Shown: positions 37,354 to 46,482, counted from the stretch's first letter. The stretch: 64,000 bases of DNA from Chryseobacterium indoltheticum (GCF_003815915.1 NZ_CP033929.1:2046001-2110000); one strand, 5' to 3'. Notes: generated by a model not told the origin, from the sequence alone. Program-made: numbers and translations.

Positions 37354-39690
37354 TTGAAGAATAAATTTACCTCTTTTGCTATAATCTGTTTTCTCATTTA
37401 TGGGAATGCCGTTTTCAAAGCGCAGGAATCTGTTGAAATAAACAGTCTGAAAAGTCAGCTGAAATTGACTAAGTCCGAAAAAGAACGAGCAAAGATTTTT
37501 GGAGATTTAGGTAATATCTATGTTCAGAATAAAAATGCAGACAGTGCAATTTCATATTCCAAATTATCATTATCTAGTTATTTAAAAAACAATGATACTG
37601 AGCAAATCGGAAGAGCAAATTTGTTTATAGGGACTTTGTTTTTGCAAAAAAATGATTTAGTTACGGGTGAAAAATACTTGTTAGAAGCCGAAAAATATCT
37701 CCATAAAACTGAAAATTACGAAAAGAGAGCTCTTCTCAATTTTTGGATGGCACGAGTGAATGCTGTCAACAAAAAAAGTGATGTTGCCGCAAAATATTAC
37801 AATGAAATTTTAAAGTATAATAAAGAAGGCAGAAAAATAGACAAGAACATTGTAATGGAATCTTACCAAGGTCTTTTTGCTAACAATTTTATACAACAAG
37901 AGTACGCAGACAGTTATACAGCTTTATATACGTACATCGATTTTGTTAAAAAAAACTATCCTGAAAATTTATATCCCGCCTACAGAAGTGCCGGGACATT
38001 TTTCTTAACCAGCAGAGATAATAAAAAAGCGTTGGAGTATTTCCAAAAAGGTTTGGAAGTTTCCCAAAAGAGTCATAATGATTTGCAGACAGCAGAAGCA
38101 AAGATTTTTATGGCTAATATTTATTCTGAAATGAATCAACTGGAAGTAGCAAAAAAATATCTGAATGAGGCTAAAACTTATTACGAGGCTAAAAATTTGA
38201 AAGATAATTTACCGTTGGTCTATTACTATTTCTCAGATATTTATTCTAAAGAAAAAGATTTTGTAAAAGCTGAGGAATATGCAGCTAAAGGAATGAAATT
38301 GAGTAGTGAAAAAGATCCGATGTATCAGTATTACAAAAATCATGAAGGATTTATTGGGTTAAAAAAGATAATGGAAGATAGCTTAGCTCTTAAAAATGAG
38401 CCATCAAAACTTTTAGCATTAGAATCCAAAACAAAAGAGCAGGAAAAAAATCTTGAATATTTTACTCAATTGAAGACTTATGTTTCTCCGGAAATTTTTA
38501 TTCAGAATTATGAAGTGTTACATCGTGCTTATGCTTTCCTTGGGGATTACACTCAGTCTTACTCGTACCTAAAAAAGATGTATGACAAGAAAGAAGAAAC
38601 GTATGGAATGGACAAAATGAAAGCTCTTTCTTCTGTACAATCGGAAACTGAAGTCGCAAACGAAAGAACCCGCATAAAATTAGAAGAAGAAACCAAACGC
38701 ATACAACTCCAAAAAGAAATAGAATTAAAAGCACTTCTTTTTGAATACGAAAAAAAACAGGCTGCAGCAAAAACAGACGAAGAAAGAAAAAGATTGGCGC
38801 TTGAAGAAGATTTAAAACGAAAAGAAATTCAGATTAAATTTGATGAAGAGCAAAAAGCTGTTTTATTAAAATACGACCAGGAAAAAAATATTGCCAAAAT
38901 CAATCAGGAGAAAAAAGATGCCATTGCAAAAGCAGATTTAGAAAGTTCTAAAACGCAAAAAAATATGTGGGCAATTGGAGCTGGTTTATCTTTGCTATTA
39001 TTAGGTTTTGCTGGGTTTTCTTATAATCAGAAGCGAAAAGACAACAAAAAAATTGCTGAAGAAAAACAAAAATCAGACGATTTGTTGTTGAACATCCTTC
39101 CGTTTGAAGTTGCTGAAGAATTAAAAGAAAAAGGGAAAACAAGCGCAAAACATTTCGATGAAGTTTCTGTTTTGTTTACCGATTTTGTCAATTTTACCGC
39201 GAATTCCGAAAGAATCGGTGTGCAGGAAGTTCTGAATGAACTGAATATCTGCTTTACAGAGTTCGACAGAATCATGGAGAAATACAATTTAGAAAAGATA
39301 AAAACCATTGGCGATGCGTATTTAGCGGTGAGTGGTTTACCGGTTTCTAATGATCAACATGCAAAAAATGCAGTCAGTGCAAGTTTAGAAATTCTTTCTT
39401 ATATTCAACATCGCAAACAACACAATCCAAATGCTTTAAATATCAGGATTGGAATTCATTCCGGAGCGGTGATTGCAGGAATTGTAGGAGTGAAAAAATT
39501 CGCTTACGATATTTGGGGGGACACCGTAAATACGGCTGCAAGAATGGAGCAAAATAGCGCACCGGGAAGAGTAAATATCTCTGAAGCAACTTATCAGTTA
39601 ATAAAAGAAAGCTTTAGTTTTGAGTATCGTGGGAAAATCGAAACCAAAGGTAAAGGCGCAATGGACATGTATTTCGTCAATCAAATTTAA
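37354..39690 (+). CDS. TPR-repeat membrane adenylate cyclase (class III)
   Basis: 778 residues, TTG start at 37354. An N-terminal signal peptide is followed by tetratricopeptide-like helices to about residue 430, a charged coiled coil (about 430-530), one membrane helix (MWAIGAGLSLLLLGFAGF), and then a cytoplasmic class III cyclase domain from about 590. Catalytic residues are complete: metal Asp D610 and D654, and transition-state N726 and R730. K650 (EKIKTIGDAY) and D719 (YDIWGDTV) are the pair typical of adenine specificity, so cAMP is the likely product. The periplasmic TPR part may sense a protein. A second cyclase follows 10 bp later. Confidence 0.88.
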   Translation: MKNKFTSFAIICFLIYGNAVFKAQESVEINSLKSQLKLTKSEKERAKIFGDLGNIYVQNKNADSAISYSKLSLSSYLKNNDTEQIGRANLFIGTLFLQKNDLVTGEKYLLEAEKYLHKTENYEKRALLNFWMARVNAVNKKSDVAAKYYNEILKYNKEGRKIDKNIVMESYQGLFANNFIQQEYADSYTALYTYIDFVKKNYPENLYPAYRSAGTFFLTSRDNKKALEYFQKGLEVSQKSHNDLQTAEAKIFMANIYSEMNQLEVAKKYLNEAKTYYEAKNLKDNLPLVYYYFSDIYSKEKDFVKAEEYAAKGMKLSSEKDPMYQYYKNHEGFIGLKKIMEDSLALKNEPSKLLALESKTKEQEKNLEYFTQLKTYVSPEIFIQNYEVLHRAYAFLGDYTQSYSYLKKMYDKKEETYGMDKMKALSSVQSETEVANERTRIKLEEETKRIQLQKEIELKALLFEYEKKQAAAKTDEERKRLALEEDLKRKEIQIKFDEEQKAVLLKYDQEKNIAKINQEKKDAIAKADLESSKTQKNMWAIGAGLSLLLLGFAGFSYNQKRKDNKKIAEEKQKSDDLLLNILPFEVAEELKEKGKTSAKHFDEVSVLFTDFVNFTANSERIGVQEVLNELNICFTEFDRIMEKYNLEKIKTIGDAYLAVSGLPVSNDQHAKNAVSASLEILSYIQHRKQHNPNALNIRIGIHSGAVIAGIVGVKKFAYDIWGDTVNTAARMEQNSAPGRVNISEATYQLIKESFSFEYRGKIETKGKGAMDMYFVNQI

Positions 39691-39700
39691 TTTTATCAGT

Positions 39701-41752
39701 GTGAAAAAAAATCTACTCTTTAAATTTCTGTTTTTTGCATTCATTGTGTTGCAAACATTTTCTTTTGCTCAAAATTCTCGTGAGAAACCGAGAGTTTTTA
39801 CCAATAAAGAAATTAAAGCTGGTGCTTCAATCGATGAAGCCAGTAAATTTTTTGCAGGTGATAATCCGGCCTTTGCCTCTGTACAATTCGATGATTCTTC
39901 ATGGGAAAATGTAAATTTTAATTCTAGAAAAGTTTATTCATGGAATCCTACAAATTATAACTTAAAAAAAGATGTTAAAAAAGATCAGATTTATTGGGTA
40001 CGGTACTATTTTAAGATAGATTCTGCATCGGTCAATCAATCTTTATGTTTTAAGATTCAGCAACTTGGCGCTTCAGAAGTTTATTTAAACGGTAAAAAGA
40101 TTGAAAGCATTGGTAAAATCGGAGACGAAAAATCAAGAGAATTCAGGATTAAAAACAGAATCCCCGAATTGTTTACTTTAGATAATACCAAAGTAAATGT
40201 TTTAGCAATACGGTTTTTACCAATTGCTGCAGGCAAAAAGAAGACCATTACTTTAGTGCCTTTTGCAATCGGTGTAGAGCTTGCTTCGGCTAACGAATTT
40301 ATCAGAGACAAAATTGAAGAAGTGCAGTATTTCAATTTTTACACCATGCTGATTTGCGGAATATTTGGTGCATTAGGATTTATTCATCTCCTGTTGTTTA
40401 TTTTTTACAGAAAAGCAATTTACAATCTTTATTTTTCTACATACAATTTTTCTATTTCTTTGATGAGTTATATGATTTTGCTCTTGTCAGAAATAAAAAA
40501 TCCTTTAGATATCGACTCTTATACGTTTTTTGCATTTCTTTCGGTAATGGCATTCGGTACTTCGCTCACAGGATTTGTCAATACATTATTTGGAAGAACA
40601 AAAAAAAGGCTGAAAGTAATGTTGATTATTTCAGCGTGTATTTTTATTCTTTATTATTTCAGTGCAGCTTCTGCAGCCAGTTTTGCTTTTTTTTACCTTT
40701 GTTTTGTTGCTTTTGAATCTTTTTATTTAATAATCAGAGCAATGATCAGAAGAGAAAAATCTGCATTTATCGTTGGTGGAGGGGTTTTGGTATTCTTTCT
40801 TTTTATTGTGATGGTCATTATCTTCATGTTTCTGAATAAACTGAATACCATTGATATGGGTGAAATAATGGGCGATGATTTTATGGGATATGTCATGATT
40901 TTTATTTTCATAAGTTTTCCTATTTCAATCTCAGCCTATTTAGCATGGCAGTTTGCATCAACCAATTTAAGTCTTGTGAAACAGCTGGATGAAGTCAACC
41001 GACTTTCTGATATCAATATAAAACAGGAACAGGAAAAACAGCAGATTCTTCAGGATCAAAATGATTTGCTTGAAAAACAGGTCGACGAACGTACGTTTGA
41101 GTTGCAAAAAGAAAAGCAAAAAACTGAAAATTTACTTCTCAATATTCTTCCGCATGAAGTTGCCGAAGAATTAAAGGAAAACGGAAGCTCTGAAGCTAAA
41201 TATTATGATGAAGTAAGTGTTTTATTTACCGATTTTGTTAATTTTACTCAAAGTTCCGAGAAAATGGGAGCCGAAAAAATGTTGGTTGAGTTGAACGAAT
41301 GTTTTACTGCTTTCGATTTAATTATGGAAAAGCATGGTTTAGAGAAAATAAAAACCATTGGTGATGCGTATTTGGCGGTTTGTGGATTACCTATGAAAAA
41401 TGAATGTCACGCTTACAAAACGGTATTGGTAGCTTTGGATATTATTGATTTTATTGAAGAAAGAAAGAAAACTCATTCTGATGTTTTAGATATCAGAATC
41501 GGGATTAATTCAGGTTCTTTAATTGCCGGAATTGTTGGGGTAAAAAAGTTTGCATACGACATTTGGGGCGATACCGTAAACACAGCTGCAAGAATGGAAC
41601 AAAACAGCCAGAAAGGGAAAATAAATATTTCAGAATCTACATATCAGCTGGTAAAAGACAAAATAGTCTGCGAATACAGAGGTAAAATTCATACCAAAGG
41701 AAAAGGCGATATGGATATGTATTTTGCCCTTGAAACTAAAAAAGATTTATAA
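39701..41752 (+). CDS. 7TM-DISM-like membrane adenylate cyclase (class III)
   Basis: 683 residues from the GTG at 39701, which gives a signal peptide (LLFKFLFFAFIVLQTFSFAQ); a TTG at 39620 lies inside the previous gene. A periplasmic beta-rich domain (about 25-200; YWVRYYFKIDSASVNQS) precedes seven hydrophobic helices (about 215-420), the 7TM-DISM layout. A coiled coil (440-490) and the cyclase domain follow. D511, D555, N627 and R631 form the active site; K551 and D620 indicate adenine. It is close in sequence to the preceding cyclase domain, so the two share an origin but sense different signals. Confidence 0.88.
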   Translation: MKKNLLFKFLFFAFIVLQTFSFAQNSREKPRVFTNKEIKAGASIDEASKFFAGDNPAFASVQFDDSSWENVNFNSRKVYSWNPTNYNLKKDVKKDQIYWVRYYFKIDSASVNQSLCFKIQQLGASEVYLNGKKIESIGKIGDEKSREFRIKNRIPELFTLDNTKVNVLAIRFLPIAAGKKKTITLVPFAIGVELASANEFIRDKIEEVQYFNFYTMLICGIFGALGFIHLLLFIFYRKAIYNLYFSTYNFSISLMSYMILLLSEIKNPLDIDSYTFFAFLSVMAFGTSLTGFVNTLFGRTKKRLKVMLIISACIFILYYFSAASAASFAFFYLCFVAFESFYLIIRAMIRREKSAFIVGGGVLVFFLFIVMVIIFMFLNKLNTIDMGEIMGDDFMGYVMIFIFISFPISISAYLAWQFASTNLSLVKQLDEVNRLSDINIKQEQEKQQILQDQNDLLEKQVDERTFELQKEKQKTENLLLNILPHEVAEELKENGSSEAKYYDEVSVLFTDFVNFTQSSEKMGAEKMLVELNECFTAFDLIMEKHGLEKIKTIGDAYLAVCGLPMKNECHAYKTVLVALDIIDFIEERKKTHSDVLDIRIGINSGSLIAGIVGVKKFAYDIWGDTVNTAARMEQNSQKGKINISESTYQLVKDKIVCEYRGKIHTKGKGDMDMYFALETKKDL

Positions 41753-41780
41753 ATAATTTAAATTACTAGTCTAAAATTCT

Positions 41781-41877
41781 GCAATCTTTGCTAAGTAGAA
41801 CGCCTTTGCGAACTTAAAAACAGTTAGTAGTTTTAAAAAAATCTTTGCGAACTTTGACTTTGCGTTAAAAGTTGCAC
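41781..41877. repeat. CGCCTTTGCGAAC dispersed element
   Basis: Contains CTTTGCTAAGTAGAACGCCT, then CTTTGCGAACTTTGACTTTG. The segment around ACGCCTTTGCGAAC recurs at 48040-48120. Confidence 0.55.
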
Positions 41878-41912
41878 TAAAAACAAATTAAAAAACATTT
41901 TCTATTTTAAAT

Positions 41913-42497
41913 ATGGAATACGAAAAATTAAATAAACTCATATTAAAAAGACTCAGAGAAAACCTTCCTGAGCATCTTTCTTATCACAGTGTGATGCACG
42001 TAAAAGACGTTATCGATGCTGTCGAAAAAATTGCCAAATCTGAAGGAGTTAATGATGAAGATCTGGTATTGCTAAAAACCGCTGCATTATTTCACGATAC
42101 AGGATTTTTATTTGGATCAAAAAATCATGAAGAAAAGTCTTGTGAAATTGCTGCGGAATATCTTTTAGAATACGGCTTTTCGCAAGATCAGTTAGATAAA
42201 ATAAACGGAATGATCATGGCGACAAAAATTCCTCAGACTCCGAAAAATCATTTAGAACAAATTGTAGCCGATGCCGATTTAGACTATCTTGGTCGAGACG
42301 ATTTTTTTGTGATCGGAGATAAATTGTTTGAAGAACTTTCTATGTTTGGAATCGTAAATTCTGAGCGCGACTGGAATTTATTACAGGAAAAGTTTTTAGA
42401 AAGCCATCATTATTTTACCGAAACAGCAATCAACAGCAGAAATCAAAAAAAACAGGATAACCTGGATATTATCAAAACAAAACTAAATAATAACTGA
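41913..42497 (+). CDS. HD-domain protein, putative phosphohydrolase
   Basis: 194 residues. HD superfamily metal ligands are complete: H25 and H29 in YHSVMHVKDVI, the H61-D62 pair in LFHDTGF, and Asp near 129 in ADADLDYLG. The Y-H-S-x-x-H spacing resembles cyclic nucleotide phosphodiesterases as well as other HD enzymes. It lies 160 bp downstream of the two adenylate cyclases on the same strand, so a role in cAMP turnover is an attractive inference only. It is 7 bp from yitT and probably co-transcribed with it. Confidence 0.8.
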   Translation: MEYEKLNKLILKRLRENLPEHLSYHSVMHVKDVIDAVEKIAKSEGVNDEDLVLLKTAALFHDTGFLFGSKNHEEKSCEIAAEYLLEYGFSQDQLDKINGMIMATKIPQTPKNHLEQIVADADLDYLGRDDFFVIGDKLFEELSMFGIVNSERDWNLLQEKFLESHHYFTETAINSRNQKKQDNLDIIKTKLNNN

Positions 42498-42504
42498 TCA
42501 CTTT

Positions 42505-43386
42505 ATGAGCTCAGCTTCTACTAAACATGGCCCGCTATTTACTTTATCAGATATTATTTATCTGGTTTTAGGAGTTATTTCTGCGAGTTTTGCTTTAAAA
42601 TCTTTCCTCGTTCCGAATCACTTTTTAGATGGTGGTGTTACCGGTGTTTCACTTTTACTTCACGAAGTTTACCATTGGAATCTCGGAGTCATTCTATTGG
42701 TTTTAAACTTACCATTTATCATTCTGGCGTACTTCCAAATCGGAAAACACTTTGCGATCAGAAGTTTTTTAACGATTTTACTAATCATCATCACCATTTT
42801 TTTCATCCCTTTTCCGGAAGTGACCCATGACAAATTATTGGTCGCTGTGTTTGGCGGATTTTTCATGGGAATTGGAATCGGTTTATCTATGCGAGGTGGC
42901 GGAACTTTCGACGGAATGGAAGTTTTAGCCTTATTAACGTTCAAAAAAAGCAGTTTTAGCATTACCGAAATTATTTTAGGAATGAATGTGATTATCTTTA
43001 TCATCGCAACCGTTTTTCTTAAATTTGAAATTGCTTTGTATGCAATTATGACGTATCTCGTGGCTAGTCAGATTACCAAATATGTAATTGAAGGAATTGA
43101 AGCCTACACCGGCGTAACCATCGTTTCAGGAAACAGCGAAGAAATCAAAAAAGCTTTGGTTTTAACGATGAACAGAGGAATTACGGTGTACAAAGGCGAA
43201 AGAGGTTTTATGAAAGAATCTTTTGAGCAAAGTGCCGAAGCAGATATTATTTTCACGATTGTTACCAGATTGGAAGTTAGAAAACTGCAGAATATCGTTC
43301 GTTCAATCGATCCAAAAGCATTTATTTTCACTCAAACGGTAAGAGAGCCTCAAGGAGGAATTGTAAAGGAAATTATAAAGCATTAA
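42505..43386 (+). CDS. YitT family membrane protein (DUF161 plus DUF2179)
   Basis: 293 residues. Five to six N-terminal helices with LVLGVISASFALKSFLVPNH and GVTGVSLLLHEV, then GIGLSMRGGGTFDGMEVLAL, match the YitT family. The last 100 residues form the cytoplasmic DUF2179 domain (RGITVYKGERGFM, IVTRLEVRKLQNIV). Family transport activity is uncharacterised. It follows the HD gene by 7 bp and ends at a terminator. Confidence 0.88.
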   Translation: MSSASTKHGPLFTLSDIIYLVLGVISASFALKSFLVPNHFLDGGVTGVSLLLHEVYHWNLGVILLVLNLPFIILAYFQIGKHFAIRSFLTILLIIITIFFIPFPEVTHDKLLVAVFGGFFMGIGIGLSMRGGGTFDGMEVLALLTFKKSSFSITEIILGMNVIIFIIATVFLKFEIALYAIMTYLVASQITKYVIEGIEAYTGVTIVSGNSEEIKKALVLTMNRGITVYKGERGFMKESFEQSAEADIIFTIVTRLEVRKLQNIVRSIDPKAFIFTQTVREPQGGIVKEIIKH

Positions 43387-43409
43387 AATTTTAAATAAAT
43401 AATTATATT

Positions 43410-43445
43410 GCCTTGTGAAATTGTATTTTTCACAAGGCTTTTTTT
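43410..43445 (+). terminator. rho-independent terminator of yitT
   Basis: GCCTTGTGAAA (43410-43420), loop, TTTCACAAGGC (43428-43438), then a long T run. Confidence 0.9.
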
Positions 43446-43470
43446 ATTTTTAAAGCTAAAATTTAAGAAA

Positions 43471-43818
43471 ATGGTAAAAAGAATTGTTGCTAATATAAAA
43501 ACTGAAGATTTATCGAATGCTGATGTATTTTATCATGATATTTTGGGTCTCGAAACATTGATGAATCACGGCTGGATCAAAACTTTTGGCAATAACGAAG
43601 AAGCAAAAGTTCAGATAAGTTTTGCAACTCAAGGTGGAAACGACACGGAAGTTCCCGATTTTTCTATCGAAGTTGACAATGTTGATGAAATATATGAAAA
43701 GATGAACAGTTCAGGATTTGAAATCACTTACCAATTGATCGATGAAGATTGGGGTGTCCGAAGATTCTTTGTGATAGACCCGTTCGGTAAATTAGTCAAT
43801 ATTCTTTCACATCAGTAA
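43471..43818 (+). CDS. VOC family protein
   Basis: 115 residues from the ATG at 43471; an earlier ATG at 43408 lies in the preceding terminator. A compact VOC domain: RIVANIKTEDLSNADVFYHD, LGLETLMNHGWIKTF, VDNVDEIYEKMNSSGFEI and WGVRRFFVIDPFGKLVNILS. The conserved acidic position at the end is Asp-Pro-x-Gly-like. Substrate unknown. Confidence 0.82.
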   Translation: MVKRIVANIKTEDLSNADVFYHDILGLETLMNHGWIKTFGNNEEAKVQISFATQGGNDTEVPDFSIEVDNVDEIYEKMNSSGFEITYQLIDEDWGVRRFFVIDPFGKLVNILSHQ

Positions 43819-43910
43819 TTTTAATATTATTCTGTTGATTTAGTTAATTAAAAATCTTTGCATGAAAAAATAAAAATGTTAAAGCCTTATGTATTTCAAT
43901 TGTAAGGTTT

Positions 43911-43918
43911 TAATTTTG
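43911..43918 (+). promoter_or_regulatory. candidate -7 box of the DUF763 gene
   Basis: TAATTTTG matches TANNTTTG and sits immediately before the heptamer array, so transcription would begin inside the repeat. No convincing -33 TTG is seen. Confidence 0.4.
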
Positions 43919-43920
43919 CC

Positions 43921-43986
43921 TATCAACTATCAACTATCAACTATCAACTATCAACTATCAACTATCAACTATCAACTATCAACTAT
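43921..43986 (+). repeat. TATCAAC heptamer array in the 5' leader
   Basis: About 9.4 perfect copies of TATCAAC end five bases before the DUF763 start codon. The tract fills the whole leader between the -7 box and the ATG. Confidence 0.92.
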
Positions 43987-43991
43987 AACAA

Positions 43992-45203
43992 ATGAAACGT
44001 TCCGGAACCGCAACTTTACCACTTCACTACGGAAAAGTACCGCCTTGGCTTTATGAAAGAATGGCTGTACTCGGACTTTCTATTGTTGAAGTAATGCTTG
44101 CAGATTACGGGAAAAATGAAGTTCTTCGAAGATTAGCAGATCCGTTTTGGTTTCAAAGTTTTGGTGCTGTGATGGGAATGGATTGGCATTCTTCCGGAAT
44201 TACAACATCTGTTATGGGAGCTTTAAAACGCAGCATCAATCCAAATTCCAAAGAACTCGGAATTTATATTTGTGGTGGAAAAGGTAAGCTTTCAAAAGAA
44301 ACTCCGAATAAATTATTAGTCATCGCCAATAAAACAGGATTAGATGGAAACGAATTAGTTCGTGCCAGTAAACTTTCTGCAAAGGTTGATAATACTGCCA
44401 TTCAGGATGGCTATCAGTTGTACCTTCATAATTTTATCCTTTCAGATGAAGGAAATTGGGCAGTTGTACAACAGGGAATGAATGATGCAGACGGAACTGC
44501 AAGAAGATATCATTGGCATTCGGAAAATATGGAATCTTTTGTCGACGAACCTCACAAAGGAATTCAGGGAATTAACCGTGGGAATATTCTGAACCTTACA
44601 GCTCACGAAGCTCAGGAAAGCCGCAAAGGAATTTTAGAAATTTCCCATACCAATTCAGAAAAAATCATGCAGGATTTCGCCAATTTGATTTTACCTGCGC
44701 ATCATGATGTTCGTGCTTCTGATGTTGATTTGAAAAAACTCGGAACACTTTTGTACATGACAAGAGAAAACCAGCCTGAAAACTTTGAAGAATTGCTTTT
44801 ATTGAAAGGTGTAGGACCGCGAACTTTACAGAGCCTTGCTTTAGTAAGCGAAGTTATTCACGGTTCGCCTTCAAGGTTCAGAGATCCTGCGAGATTTTCT
44901 TTTGCACATGGCGGAAAAGATGGGCATCCGTTTCCGGTTCCCATTAATGTTTATGATGAAACCATCAATATTCTTCAGAAAGGAATCGAAAAATCTAAAT
45001 TGGGAAATTCAGATAAACTGCAATCTATCAATAAACTTCATACAATTATTGCAGAAGCAGAGAAAAATTTTACTCCGAACTTTGATATTAACGAAGTTAT
45101 TGAAGAAGAACGCCAAAACTCCTGGAGATTTGGTGGTAAAACAGTATTTGGGGATGCTGAAAAACCTTCAAAACCTAAACCAATTCAGCTTTCTTTGTTT
45201 TAA
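43992..45203 (+). CDS. DUF763 domain protein with C-terminal beta-clamp-like motif
   Basis: 403 residues. The start RSGTATLPLHYGKVPPWLYE is the DUF763 hallmark; HDVRASDVDLKK and HGSPSRFRDPARFSFAHGGK are also conserved. A helix-hairpin-helix-like segment (LLLLKGVGPRTLQSLALVSE) suggests DNA binding. The protein ends PIQLSLF, and QLSLF equals the consensus for bacterial sliding-clamp binding. Function of the family is unknown; the features suggest a DNA repair or processing role. The leader is the heptamer repeat. Confidence 0.85.
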   Translation: MKRSGTATLPLHYGKVPPWLYERMAVLGLSIVEVMLADYGKNEVLRRLADPFWFQSFGAVMGMDWHSSGITTSVMGALKRSINPNSKELGIYICGGKGKLSKETPNKLLVIANKTGLDGNELVRASKLSAKVDNTAIQDGYQLYLHNFILSDEGNWAVVQQGMNDADGTARRYHWHSENMESFVDEPHKGIQGINRGNILNLTAHEAQESRKGILEISHTNSEKIMQDFANLILPAHHDVRASDVDLKKLGTLLYMTRENQPENFEELLLLKGVGPRTLQSLALVSEVIHGSPSRFRDPARFSFAHGGKDGHPFPVPINVYDETINILQKGIEKSKLGNSDKLQSINKLHTIIAEAEKNFTPNFDINEVIEEERQNSWRFGGKTVFGDAEKPSKPKPIQLSLF

Positions 45204-45275
45204 ATTTACTTGCTAGGAGTAGTTTCAAAACAGGGCAGTAAATCCTAAATGCCCCTCCGAAAGGCTCCTGCACAC

Positions 45276-45385
45276 TAGTAAGAAACTTTCGGCAACTCTT
45301 GAAACCTTCTTTCACCCCTGCGACAGACTTGCGGGAACCCACGAAAAGGCAAAACACCATAGTAAGAAGCTTTCGGGAAATCTTT
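45276..45385. repeat. pair of 25-bp similar segments, TAGTAAGAA-x-CTTTCGG
   Basis: TAGTAAGAAACTTTCGGCAA (45276) and TAGTAAGAAGCTTTCGGGAA (45360) are 84 bp apart. The intervening DNA (45204-45395) is richer in GC than usual and has no credible gene. Confidence 0.55.
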
Positions 45386-45395
45386 AAAAATATTT

Positions 45396-45578
45396 TCAAA
45401 ATATCATTGAATCAATAACTTTTCCTGGAACTTGTGACTGTACGAAACGGATATTGAATTTGGAAACGTCTTCGTTATCCACTTCAATACGCTCTATTTT
45501 ATCTAATTTTTTAATCAAAGACTGCGCAAAAGAAGCTCTTGTAGCACTTGCACGGAATTTGTTGATGTTATCTTCCAT
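45396..45578 (-). CDS. hypothetical small protein (60 aa)
   Basis: A complete frame MEDNINKFRASATRASFAQS ... QVPGKVIDSMIF, charged, no membrane segment. The codon use and amino-acid composition look natural and it lies clear of other genes. No family is recognised. Confidence 0.5.
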   Translation of the reverse strand: MEDNINKFRASATRASFAQSLIKKLDKIERIEVDNEDVSKFNIRFVQSQVPGKVIDSMIF

Positions 45579-45632
45579 CTGCTTAAATTAACCTTAAATG
45601 ATCTCAAAAATCAGTATCTAATTAGCATCTAG

Positions 45633-45702
45633 TTTGTCATTCCGAAGGAATCTCAACTATTTTAAAATTAATTCTTTGCTTAGATTCCTATGGAATGACA
45701 AA
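45633..45702. repeat. GTCATTCC dispersed element, inverted pair
   Basis: TTTGTCATTCCGAAGGAATC (45633) faces AGATTCCTATGGAATGACAA (45682). The stem has two mismatches around a 28-bp loop. It lies in the 295-bp gap before the Crp/Fnr gene. Confidence 0.85.
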
Positions 45703-45873
45703 ATGGGCATTTAGATTTGATAAGTTTTTTCACCAGAATTGGTAAATAATGTATTACAATACTTTGTAATTAATTAAAATCTAGGATTACAATATTTAAA
45801 TTCAGGTAATCCAAAAAAAACACTTCCAATTCCAATAAAAATTTTAATTTTAAAATCTTAAAATAGTATTTGG

Positions 45874-46464
45874 ATGACCAACAAAGCCTTTGACGTTTAC
45901 CGCGATTTTCCTTTCTTTTTTCAGGAAGAACTTGATGAAATTATTCAGGCTCACGAAAAAGTAATTTTTCAAAAAGGGGAAACTATTCTGCAGGAAGGCA
46001 AAATGGCTAATGAATATTATATTTTAGAAAAAGGTTTGGCACGTTCTTTTGTCAATGATTTCAACGGAAACGATGTGACGACAAACTTTTTTACAGAAAA
46101 CGAAATTATCATCGATGTTTCTTCACTTTTTCAAAGAATTCCTACGCAGGAAAACATTGTTTGTATCACCGATTGTGAATGTTGGAAGATGGATTTTGAT
46201 GTTTTTCAGGAACTATTTCATAAGATTCCGAATCTCAGAGAATGGGGAAGAGCTTGGATGTCTCAGCAGCTTTTTTTATGCAAACAGCGCTCGGTTGAGA
46301 TGTTTATACTTTCTGCAACAAAACGTTATCTTCATCTTTTAGAGCAAAAATCTCAAGTCGTACAATTTGCACCACTTAAGCAGATAGCCTCATATCTTGG
46401 AGTTACTGACACTTCACTGAGCAGAATCCGTAAAGAATTGGTATCACATCCGAAGAAAAATTAA
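45874..46464 (+). CDS. Crp/Fnr family transcriptional regulator
   Basis: 196 residues: a cyclic-nucleotide-binding-fold domain (about 20-135; QKGETILQEGKMANEYYILE, KGLARSFVNDFNGN) and a shortened helix-turn-helix at the end (LKQIASYLGVTDTSLSRIRK). The phosphate-binding cassette of true cAMP receptors (FGE-[LIV]-A ... R-x-A) is absent; the segment reads FTENEIIIDVSSLFQRIP, so cAMP binding is doubtful. This is the common Bacteroidota branch. It precedes the VOC/DinB/SRPBCC run and could control it. Confidence 0.85.
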   Translation: MTNKAFDVYRDFPFFFQEELDEIIQAHEKVIFQKGETILQEGKMANEYYILEKGLARSFVNDFNGNDVTTNFFTENEIIIDVSSLFQRIPTQENIVCITDCECWKMDFDVFQELFHKIPNLREWGRAWMSQQLFLCKQRSVEMFILSATKRYLHLLEQKSQVVQFAPLKQIASYLGVTDTSLSRIRKELVSHPKKN

Positions 46465-46482
46465 ATCTTGTCTTATGGCAAG

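Noticed and set aside
43921..43986. possible CRISPR-like repeats
   Set aside because: The repeats are contiguous 7-mers without spacers, and no cas gene is near.
45175..45399. 74-codon minus frame behind the 60-residue gene
   Set aside because: It needs a TTG start, overlaps the end of DUF763 and reads through the repeat pair; composition is unlike a real protein.
45874..46464. cAMP receptor for the two cyclases
   Set aside because: The phosphate-binding cassette required for cAMP is not present in the protein.
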